64,000 nt of DNA from Neocallimastix lanati (nom. inval.) (taxonomy: Eukaryota; Neocallimastigomycota; Neocallimastigomycetes; Neocallimastigales; Neocallimastigaceae): NCBI GenBank assembly GCA_016946835.1, contig JACVTC010000255.1:1-64000 (forward strand). Reading direction: 5' to 3'. A program made the translations under genes and the position numbers. This document shows, in pieces, positions 35,790 through 46,600 of the stretch. The notes beneath the pieces were generated by a model. It searched no databases. It saw only the letters and a list, made by a program, of their open reading frames with translations, and was not told where the DNA came from. Every line of letters begins with the position of its first letter. Positions within the stretch are counted from its first letter, which is position 1.

Positions 35790-38700
35790 TTACCTTGAAT
35801 AATTTTGCTTATTCATGTATTTTTCTCTTAATTTTTTGGTTCTTTTTTGTCTTTTCATTCTTGTATGTCCAATACTATCAGCAATAATTACAGCTACATC
35901 TTCAACATCGTCTAAATTAAATAAACCTAAAGAGGCTACTCTGAATGCGCCATTGAATAATTTTTTCAATTTATCATTAATATCATGTTTAATATAAAAT
36001 TTTGCAACTTTGGCAAGAGGGGTTTTCATTCCATCTAAAGTTTTTAAAGCGTTTTCTTTGTCGAATTCTCCCTCTAAACCAAAGGCAGACATGGACATTT
36101 CGTCCATCATATTTTTTAAAATATTGTTAGATTGAGATCCTAATTTTAAATAATTCTTCATTAAACTAGAATTTTCCGGATCGTTTATTTCCTTTTCTAT
36201 AAATTCTGGGCCTACAACATCCATTACTTCATTAAAAGTTGAAAATATATTTCCAAGTCCTTCACCTGCATCAGAAGCACCTTCATATAAGACGTCATTT
36301 TCCAAATCCACGCTATTAGCAGAATTGGTTTCAGCATCTTCTTTTGAATTTGGTAATATTTTTTGTAATTTTGCTTTATAATTTTGTTTTTCTTCGTCTG
36401 TTAATTTTTCATTTTTATCTATCGCTTTCATCATTTTATATTTTAGAGATGAAGCTGAATTAAGCATGCGTTGTAGAGAGTTATTGGCATAATAATAATA
36501 ATCCTTTCCAGGATGAGCATACCGAATGTAAGGATGAACGAAACTCATATCAAGATTTGGTTGGAAGTTAGGAATAACTTTAGTCGCTTCATAATTATTG
36601 GCGATGTAGTAAGCCGAATTAAAAAGAGCCTGAGAAAATGCGGCTGTTGAGGAACCGGCTAAATTATTAAACATATGTAAAAGCTGTAATAAATTTAGAA
36701 TATCTTGGCCACTGTTTTCAAGATTATGTGCTCTTTTTCTTCTTTTAATGGAATTGGTATCGGTATCCTCTTCAACTAGAAGTTCTTTCGAAAAGTTTTT
36801 AAAATATGCTGAGCAGTCCGTTATATCACCTGCCATTACAAAAATACCTTTTCTGAAAATATCTGATTTTATAGACTTTTTAGCTAGCATATTACTAATA
36901 TCTTTCATAAATGTGGATAATTTTACTCTATTATTATATTGCGTTTCCATTAAGTCAGAGTTATAATGTATTACAGAGGAATAAAAACCTTCTAATTCGT
37001 CACTTTTAAAGTAAGGAACTTTATCATATAGTTTTGTTCTATCATTATTTATGTAATAACTTAATTCATTATATAAAGAAATCTTACATAAAACTTCATT
37101 AATGTATAATACATTATATTTATTATTTAGTAGAAGAAGTAAGTGTTTATAGAGTAAATTCATGGGTGCTATTCCTATTTCTTTTGAATGATTAATAATT
37201 ACATGTTTTAAACTGCTAAGACATAAGTCCCACCAGTAACCATTACAAATAGTATCCGGGAGATTAAAATTGGTGGATTCCAAAAGATCTAATTTGAAGG
37301 GTTCGAGCTGAATTTCAGAAAGATTGTTATCTTCTGATAGATCTATATTTAAGTAGGAGTAGTCAATATCTTCAGCGTTGGTTAGACATTGTAATATGGA
37401 GTGAATTTTGTCTATAACTGGAATTATATTTTGATTATTAGTAAAGACTAAATAATTCTTGATTTCTTTATAGCTATAAATCAGTTCTTCATATTGGGTG
37501 ATGATGAACTGACATGAAGTGTAGTCCGTTGTTTCAAACTCGTTTTCATAGAAGACCGTTACTTGGGTATTTCCTACGTCTACTAATAATATTTCCCGCA
37601 GATAATCTACAAGAAGAGCCAAATTTGAGAATACATCATGATTTTGAGTTGTGTCGTCTCTATTATCATAAATGGAGTAAGGATCTAATGTATTTTCAAA
37701 AGGTAATGAATTTTTAAAGGTAAGCCTTAAAGGATCATGGACTGCACCAGTATCTTGATTGTCAATTTCTTGTATTATAAATTTCAATTTATTAATACTC
37801 TCTACTAGCAAGTAATTATTCATATCGGCTATAGATCTTGGTATAGCGATAGGCATCAAATAGTAGCTGTTATATTTTAAGTAGCCTTTGAGAGAACGTT
37901 GCGAGAGGTAAAGGTAATCGTTATACAAAGAAACCAAAGGTAACAAATAAATCCGGTCTTTCACTTGTGATACTTCGAAACTTGATAAAAGATAACTACT
38001 GAAGGTCCCAATAAATTTAGATATTTTTAAGTCACCATTTTCACTTTCTATCACCTCTAAAATCTCGTTATTTATATTTGTTAATTGTTGAGATGCAAGA
38101 TAGGGATGATTTGATAATTTAATACTAAATACTTCAGAGACTGCGGATTTAAATTCATTAAACTTAGAGGAAACCGTAGATTCAGTTACTTCCTCATGAT
38201 ATAAATGAAACTTTCTATCTACTTCGTAATGAAGATTATACCAGATTGAAAGGCTTTCTATATCTCTGTCGTTCGCATTGGACATTATATAAAATTTACC
38301 TGTATATAAAGAGTCTAATATTTTATAGATTTCTTTATCGTATACTCTTGCATAAGGGAAAGGATAATTATAAATATCCAAACCAAATTTTATTATTTCT
38401 CTCTCCAATCTTTGATTAAACTTTTTTTGAATAAAGTAGAGCGTTTGATCAACAATGATATTCTTATTTAACATTTGTCCGTTAAATAACAAATATAGTT
38501 GTCCATAGATATAAGTATCTGGAAGGAAATCTTCATTAAATAATTTAGGTATAAGTCGCTCAGTATACATATTGGTTATAGCAAAAATCAAATTTTCGGA
38601 AGGGTTTTCTATTTGTTGACAGTAAGGAAGAGCTTCGTTTAAAACCGAGTCAATATCATAATTATTATTTCTGAAATATATTAATTTCATAAAGAATTCT

Positions 38701-39161
38701 TCAACATCAGAAGAATATTCGGTATTTAAGGTATTTATTCGATTTTCTGGAGCATAACGATGTTCAAATATTGCATCCGCAAACTTTATTAGAAAGATTT
38801 TGAAATTTTGCAAGTTAAATTCATTATTTTCAAAATAATTGAAAGGATTTTCGGAAACCCAGTATTCATCAAAATTAATTTTATTTTTAGATACTATGGA
38901 GGAGAATTTCTCTTGATAATACTTCACATTTTGAAATTCTATCTGGTTAATTTTTCTAATATTGGATTGATTATTTGCCCATGTATTTTTTAGAAACCAA
39001 TTTTCAGGTTTATTAATACAAGCAACTGAGAGAGCATATTTATCAATTTTTAAACCCACCGAAGTCGAAGACACATTTCCAAAAGTATTTTTTACTAAAA
39101 GTATTAATAAAAAATAATATATATATAAAGAAAAATAAATTCTATTAGCAATATTCCTCAT
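35790..39161 (-). CDS. Secreted precursor-like protein with basic cleavage site, 1123 aa
   Basis: I do not recognise the family. A signal peptide covers about residues 1-30 (IYFSLYIYYFLLILLVKNTF). Residues 35-800 form a helical, Asn/Tyr/Leu-rich region with scattered Cys. A strong basic site, SIKRRKRAH, sits at about 805-813, and after it comes a moderately hydrophobic stretch (DILNLLQLLHMFNNLAGSST). The C-terminal 250 residues are helical and end in a second basic region (MKRQKRTKKLR). The layout, signal peptide, long helical region, KR site, hydrophobic segment and basic tail, parallels the 1374-aa neighbour, and residues ~104-200 align with it. The divergent plus-strand lectin-like gene starts 1.5 kb away and may share its promoter region. 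Secreted and Kex2-processed maturation is inferred; activity is unknown. Confidence 0.85.
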   Translation of the reverse strand: MRNIANRIYFSLYIYYFLLILLVKNTFGNVSSTSVGLKIDKYALSVACINKPENWFLKNTWANNQSNIRKINQIEFQNVKYYQEKFSSIVSKNKINFDEYWVSENPFNYFENNEFNLQNFKIFLIKFADAIFEHRYAPENRINTLNTEYSSDVEEFFMKLIYFRNNNYDIDSVLNEALPYCQQIENPSENLIFAITNMYTERLIPKLFNEDFLPDTYIYGQLYLLFNGQMLNKNIIVDQTLYFIQKKFNQRLEREIIKFGLDIYNYPFPYARVYDKEIYKILDSLYTGKFYIMSNANDRDIESLSIWYNLHYEVDRKFHLYHEEVTESTVSSKFNEFKSAVSEVFSIKLSNHPYLASQQLTNINNEILEVIESENGDLKISKFIGTFSSYLLSSFEVSQVKDRIYLLPLVSLYNDYLYLSQRSLKGYLKYNSYYLMPIAIPRSIADMNNYLLVESINKLKFIIQEIDNQDTGAVHDPLRLTFKNSLPFENTLDPYSIYDNRDDTTQNHDVFSNLALLVDYLREILLVDVGNTQVTVFYENEFETTDYTSCQFIITQYEELIYSYKEIKNYLVFTNNQNIIPVIDKIHSILQCLTNAEDIDYSYLNIDLSEDNNLSEIQLEPFKLDLLESTNFNLPDTICNGYWWDLCLSSLKHVIINHSKEIGIAPMNLLYKHLLLLLNNKYNVLYINEVLCKISLYNELSYYINNDRTKLYDKVPYFKSDELEGFYSSVIHYNSDLMETQYNNRVKLSTFMKDISNMLAKKSIKSDIFRKGIFVMAGDITDCSAYFKNFSKELLVEEDTDTNSIKRRKRAHNLENSGQDILNLLQLLHMFNNLAGSSTAAFSQALFNSAYYIANNYEATKVIPNFQPNLDMSFVHPYIRYAHPGKDYYYYANNSLQRMLNSASSLKYKMMKAIDKNEKLTDEEKQNYKAKLQKILPNSKEDAETNSANSVDLENDVLYEGASDAGEGLGNIFSTFNEVMDVVGPEFIEKEINDPENSSLMKNYLKLGSQSNNILKNMMDEMSMSAFGLEGEFDKENALKTLDGMKTPLAKVAKFYIKHDINDKLKKLFNGAFRVASLGLFNLDDVEDVAVIIADSIGHTRMKRQKRTKKLREKYMNKQNYSR

Positions 39162-39603
39162 CTCTACAATTCAGCATTTTATTTTTAATTGAAAGTATCA
39201 CATAAAACGAATTATTATTAATATAAATATTACAATTAATATTAATAATAAAAAAATAAATAAATAAATAAAAGAAATAAAATTCTACTAGTATATATAA
39301 AATCAAAATATAATAATATAATAGTATAAAAATATAAAAATATAAAAATATAAAAATATAAAAAAAAATAAATTATATCTATGTATATGTATTAATAGAT
39401 AAAAGCTTTTATTTATTACTAAATAGATTTTATATATATATCAATATATATATTTTTTATATATATAATTATTATATTTATATTAGTAATATATTTTTAA
39501 TATTTTTCTAATTACATCTACCATTTTTAATCCATTTTATTTATTTTTAAAGTGGATTTATTTTATTATTGATAAAATTAAAAAGTTTTATTGAATACAT
39601 ATT

Positions 39604-39613
39604 AGGGGTGAAT
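39604..39613 (+). promoter_or_regulatory. AGGGGTGAAT word, candidate regulatory site (distal)
   Basis: Exact ten-base match to the site at 40583 in the same divergent promoter. It lies about 440 bp upstream of the minus-strand start at 39161. The core AGGGG equals the yeast stress-response element; use of that element here is only an analogy. Confidence 0.25.
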
Positions 39614-40582
39614 ACACACCCAATTAATTAGGAAACAAAAGTTAATCGATAATACTTATAGGAGATATTAGTAAATATTATTTTAATAAAATTGGAAATA
39701 TTAAATATAGAATCAAAAATTAATTTTAAAACAGTATTAGGAGTTTTAATTAATATATATGTAAACAATTTATTTTATTATATTAGTTAGCATTTATATA
39801 GAAATAGAAAAACAAATATATATAATTTGCTATAATCAACAATATATATAAAAGATTAAAATTGTATTGTCGCGAAGGTTACACGCTAGAAAATAAAGGA
39901 AATTTATATATTAAATTATTAAATCTTGATATATATAAATATATATTTAAATAAATAATAAATTTATTATAAAATTGTATTATTATTTAAAAAAATTCGT
40001 TTAAATAGAAATGAATTTTAATTATTATAATTATATTTAAATGAAAAAATAAATTATTAATTATAATAAATAAAGTTTAAATAACATATTTTAATAAATA
40101 AACCAGAAATAATCAATTTATTATATCTAAAGATGTTTAAATAGTCTTCAAATAACTTTATTTACGATATATTTATATTGAATATTAAATTATATTTTTA
40201 ATAAGTAAAATTAAATAAATAATTAAAGTTATAAGTATTTATTTAAAAATATTTATTTAAAAAATAAAAAAGTAATCTTAGAAAGTAGCTATACCATTAC
40301 TTTTAAATATATATAATATAATAATTATTTATATTATATATTAAAATATAATAAACCAAAGAATATTAAAATATCGTTGGATATAATAATAAAATAAAAA
40401 AAAAAGTAAAATAAAATTTAAATAAAAACAACAGGAAAAATAAAATATTTTTAATTTGAAAAATATAAAATAATAAAATAATAATAAAAATAAAATAATA
40501 ATAAAAATAAAATAATAAATAAATAGTTTAATATCGAATAACTAAATAAGTTGTACTTATTTTAAGTAAAATAAAATGAAAT

Positions 40583-40592
40583 AGGGGTGAAT
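40583..40592 (+). promoter_or_regulatory. AGGGGTGAAT word, candidate regulatory site (proximal)
   Basis: Second exact copy, about 105 bp upstream of the ATG of the 2991-aa gene, in A/T-only surroundings. Confidence 0.3.
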
Positions 40593-40687
40593 TATCAAAT
40601 AAAAAGTAAAAATTAACAACAATAATATTAAATAAATTAGAATAACCTATAATAAAATAAATAAATATAAAAAAAAATATAAATTAA

Positions 40688-43600
40688 ATGAATATTTTTA
40701 AAAAAAATAAAATGAAAATAAATTTAATTTTTCAACTTAAATTGCTACTATTAATCAGTTTTTTTAAACTGAATAAGGCGGACATCTGTATTTATTCAAA
40801 CAATGAAATGTACGTAGAAAAGGATGCAAAACTAAAGGAAACTAAAATTCGATATATAAAAGAAAAGAATTTCAGTCCACATAACACCTTTTTTGGAGAA
40901 TGTGACTTTTCTGAAATAAATCAACCATTACAAACGATAACGCTAACAAATATTTTAAATGTTGAAATAACATTAAAATATAAAGCTAAACCAACCATAA
41001 ATAATGAATACGAAACGGAGTCACCAACGGACACCGGGGAAGGAATTGAAATTGATGAATATGTTGATGATATAAATGATTTTATTAATAGTGATATCTA
41101 CAGTAAATGTACGCTTTTAACTAGTACATCAGGATTAGCAAATCCATACAGTGATGAATTAACGGGAATACAAAATGCACATATCCACAAAGGATATATG
41201 ATAGATATAAATAAAGGAGTAGTAGCATCTATTAATTGTGGTAAGGATAGCAGTGCTAAATGCTCTACTACTGTAAATTTTGACTTTAACTATTCATCAG
41301 GCATTAGTACGTCCTTTACTATAGGAAGTTCTCACTCCAAAAGTATCACTTTAGGATCTTCCAGACAAGAACAAGAATCTAGTAGTTTACAAGACAGTAT
41401 AGCAACAACAGTGGAAGAATCAGTTTGTAAGACAGATACTCAGGAAGATTCAAGAAGTCGAGCAATTGAATTAAGTAATACAATTACAAGTACAGAAGAA
41501 AATTCTATTCAAAAAACAAATAGTAAAGAAACCAATGAATCAGATACGATAACTACAACAAAGGACTTTCAAGATACCCATACAAAGAATAAGGATGAAA
41601 CTACTGGAGAAGAATCTGGAACAACTACTACCAAAGAAAATGGCCGACAAGTAAGCGGAGGAGGTTCCGTAAGTATTGGAATTGATGGAATTTTTAATAT
41701 CGGTGCGGAAGGAAGCTATACCGATACGAAAAATGAATCTACAGCAACTACAAATTCAAAAACAAAACAAACCACTAATGGCGAGCAGAATGGAACGACG
41801 AGAAGTGAAGGAAGTAGTGACGCGAAAACAAAAGGTAGTTCTACCTCCGAATCCACTACAGATTCAAAATCAGATAGTATTTCTGAAGCCAGGACGAATG
41901 GGGAAACGTCCACAAATTCAAATTCCATTTCTAATTCGGTAGCTAGAACGAATGGTGGAAGTACTTCTAATACTCATACAGAAACAAAAGATATTGGCGT
42001 CACCAATTCAAGTGAAAATTCCACCACCGACACCGATGATACTAATTGGTCATTAGTCTACGAAGAAAATAAATCATCGACCGAATCCATCACGGTAAGT
42101 AAAACATTTGATGCAAATCCAGGTGAATCCTGTGACTATTATATATCCTATAGTTCATATATTATTAATGAGGTGTATGAGTGTGTGGAAAAATTTGATA
42201 ATGAAGATGACTATGAATACTATCAAAATCAGGAACCAGAAGTAAAATACGTATTGGTTCATGTAGCCGTACCGGATATTAGTAAATCTGATGCAACAGA
42301 AGAAAATAAAGATAAAATAAGAAGTATTATGGCTTCCAGACCTCAATGTGTACCTTCTGGTTCAAAAATAATAGATTATTATTATTTCCAAGATATAACT
42401 TTTGACAATGCCAACTTTCATAGCAATCCATTAAATGCTATGAAAGGTGTTTCATATCTTTGTTCAGATGGTATTAAATGTGATATTCAAGAATTGCATA
42501 CTTCCTTTGGGGGCAATAATAATGGTGTAATTTTCAAACAAGAAAATAGTAGTAGTAACTTTGTGCTTCGAGAAGGTTCGACCAATTTTTGGGAAACCTA
42601 TACCTATGGATTTACACCGTCAAAAACCTATTTTAGAATTAGTAAATTGGGACATGGAGAAATTGTTACATCGGATTTCTTAGGTTATGATAAATCTACT
42701 TATGGAGCTGAATTTAAGAATGTTGATTATAGCTCAAATCCGGATTATGACAAGGAAAATGATTATACCAGGCAAATTCTTGATTTAGAGAAAGAATATT
42801 TTGGTGCAATGGAAAAACCATCAGCTGTACTTAAAACTACCTTAAAAAGTACAATTACAAATACCAAAACTAGTACAAAAGCTAATAAAAATTCAACTAT
42901 TACTAGCACAATAACTAAAAAATCAAATTCAACCGTTGCTAAAACTACTAAAAAATCAAGTTCAACTGTTGCTACCACTACTAAAAAATCAATATCAACT
43001 ATTACTGTTACAACAACAAAAAAATCAAATTTAGCCATTACTACTACTACCACCACCACTACCACTACTAAAAATTCAATACAACCTACTTCAAATAACA
43101 ACCCGGTTGATAGCGAAGACGATTTATTTAATTCTTTTTGCTATTCAGATTTTTTGTTAGGAACGTTTGATGAAAATGAAAATATTAAAATTATAGAATA
43201 TGAAGATGATGAAAAAAGTTGTAATAAACACTGGCCATGTGCTGATATAGAGAAAGCATTATCGAATGATGAAATCAACTGTAACTTGGTATGCTTAAAT
43301 GAAAATTATATTAAACCTTATTTAGAAGAAGATTATATTGAAACCATGGAACTTTATGATTATGAAGACCAATATAACGAATTAGTTGACCAATGTGATT
43401 GCAGTGATATCGAATCTAAATGTATTGGATCTTATTATACCCAGGAGAAACAAGAGGAAACCCAAGAGACTACAGAATTTAATTCCGATAATGATAATAT
43501 TCACTATGATATTTCAAAACCTGTCAATACTTTAAGTAACATCTGTAATCATTTCCTTGAATGCGCTAATAATGGATGGGAAGATGAATCCTGTGAAGCA

Positions 43601-46600
43601 TATGAGAGTTATTATTTAGAATGTAATGCTAGAGGAAGAGTTAGCAAAAGATCAGTGAATAAAGAAATAACATTGGAAAAATTAGAAAAAGTAAATGAAT
43701 CAGATGACATGATTAGCATATGTAATCATTATTACCAATGTATGAATGAAAATATAAACGATGATTCTTGTAAAAACTATACAAAATATAAAGATAAATG
43801 TAACTACAGATCTATGCTAGAAAAGCGTGCTTCTAATATTGAAGTAATTAAAGGAGAACGAGTTATTTGGTCTACAGTTGGACCAGGTTATCAACATTCC
43901 AAAGTTGGTTTTTCAAACGATTTACAGGGCTATAAATTAGTAGTTTCAGAAAAAGATTCAGATTTACCACAATATACATTTAACGGATTATCCTTATATG
44001 ATGATGATAAAATAATGATCTGGTCCAGTAATCCACAATCTGGAGGGGTTACAGTAAATGAAACAATCACTAATGGATTTTATTTACCTGAATTTTATGG
44101 CTATCCATTTTTGGATGGTTCGATTACCGATAATATCAATTATCGTTACCGACGTGATAAGCATGTCAATTTAAAAAAATATGAATACATTGAAGAAAAT
44201 TATATGCTCTTTAATGGATGTAACCATTTTCTTAAACAAGGACAGGGTATTAGATCAGAAAATAAAAGGTTTGCTTTAATTTTACAAGACACAGGTAATC
44301 TGATTTTTAAAGATAACAAAGTTACTATCTGGGAATCTCAAACGGCCAAAGTATGGTTCGGACAACCTCCTTACACATTACATCTACACGAAGACGGAAC
44401 CCTTCAAGTACTTGATAAAAACAACTATATAGTTTTCAATACAGTAAATTATGAAAATATGGAAGAAGAAGATAAGGAAGAAGGTAAGAAAGAAAATATG
44501 AAGGATAGTAAGAAAGAAGATAAAATAGAAAGTAAAGAGGAAAATAAGGAAGAAAAAAACACTATAGATATTAACAAAATTAATTACCGATTAGAGGTAC
44601 TAAATTCCGGTACTTTCAGAATTATGAATAGTAAAGGTGAAGAAATTTGGAATATGTGGAAAAACAAAGGAATGAATGAGTTAATAAAATACAAAGAAAT
44701 TCAGAAAAGACCATTATGTAATGTAACTTTCAGACCTAATTCCTTCCAATATCTTAGCAGTTCTAGCAAAGAAATAAATCATATTCTTGTTGGTGAAAGA
44801 TTGTATAACGAATTGATTCTTACTGATTACGATGAAGAGAAAAAAGAAAAAGTTACTTATCATAGAAGTACAGCGAATATGTATTTAAGTGGCGCTTATA
44901 TATATTTTGAAGACTTCAATACCGAGGAATATCGTATCATGAACCCTATTACCGAAAGAAATCCAAGAATTGTGGAAGGTCGATTATCTGATGAAGGTGT
45001 TTTTAATGTCTATGACGCTTACAATAATACTTTGTTCACCACGGGTGTTCAGGGAGCTAGAACAAAAGAAAATGAAACTTATTATATGTTCCTTACCATG
45101 AAATATCATCCAGATGAGGACGTTTATGAATCGTCCCATATAAATATTATACACCATCCATCTAACGAATTATTATGGATATTTCCACCACAAAAATATA
45201 CTGACTTAAGGAGTGATGAACCGGAGGTTTTCATCCGAACTTTAGATGGAATTATTTATAATAATAAAACTAACGAAGTCATCAACTCTGATATTGGTTC
45301 CATAACTACCAATTATACCAATGTTGGTATGTGTCTACTGTTAAGACCAGATGGAGCTTATGCCTATGGTGATAGTAAACCATTTTTCCCTAAAAATAAT
45401 AGCAAGCAATTGTCGTTGAGTGAAAAGGATGGAGGTATCTATATCGATGGGGAGAAATTCCAAGAAATCCCAGAGATCGTTAATAAGCCAACTAGACTTC
45501 ATTGTGCTTTAGTTGATGAAACCTATGAATTAGTGTTAGAAGATTCAGAAAAAAACATCGTATGGCAATATCCACCTATTTATAAGTATTCCATTTCTAA
45601 TAAGCAAAGAAATAATACTCTTTATATTGGAAATAAACTATGGTATACCCAAGATGAATATTGTTTAAGTTTTAATGAAACCGGTCTCTATATTCAAACC
45701 GAGATTTCAAATAAGAAAGTCGATACTAAAGATAATACGAAAGATAATAAGGAAAACAATACAAATGATAATACAAAAAGTAGTGAAAATGTTCAAAAGT
45801 ATTCTACTGTTGCCATTTTACCAAGTAAAGATGGTGGCATCTTTACAATTGATCCTAATGAAAGCAGTGCGTTTAATATCGTTGATAAAAGTGGGCATAT
45901 TGAAAACTATATTAGTATTGACAATCCTGAAAAGCATAATGTAATTATGAAATGTCTTAGTAAAACATCTGTGGCCATTTTTGATGAAAGTAATAATCAA
46001 GTATTATGGAGTTATCCGGTTACTCAATACGAAGTACTTCATTTAAATTCTAAGCTTTATATGGATCAGCAACTTGTTGAAAAAGACGATGGTAAAAAAA
46101 CATGTTTAAATTTAAAGGAAGATGGTATCTATTTCCATGGTCAAAAGGAACCATTATCAAAACTTAGTGAAAATGCAAATAGCATCATATTAAAAACAGA
46201 TGGTATCTACGATAATGTGAATTCATCCAAACCTCTTATCGATTTTGAACTTGCGAAACGAGATTGGAAAGAAGAAGAACTCAAAGCCAATTTTACCCTT
46301 CAATGTGAAACGTACAACGGTGTATTTGGAATGGTTCTTTCATTAAACCAAGAAATATTATGGAGATATCCAAAATATAATGTGAAAACAAAACTCAAAT
46401 CTAATGATATCTTATATGATAGCGAAATATTATACGATGAAAGTGGTAGTAAGCCATGTATTCAGTTAAAGAAAGGTTCAATCTACTTTAGTAACGAGGA
46501 AAAACCAATGAACATAACCTATTTAAGTTCTCCACAAATCATGGGATTTAATAGTGAAATCCAGAAAGATATTCATTACATCCAAGTGACTAATGCAGGC

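Larger units (their letters stand above)
39162..40687. promoter_or_regulatory. Divergent promoter region between two secreted-protein genes
   Basis: The two genes start at 39161 (minus) and 40688 (plus), so this 1.5 kb must serve both. It is nearly pure A/T, which makes its few GC-containing words stand out: AGGGGTGAAT occurs twice (39604 and 40583), and gtcgcgaaggttacacgcta lies at about 39869. The left AGGGGTGAAT is followed by acacaccc, so GGGTG/CACCC can pair. No gene or repeat array is present. Confidence 0.5.
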
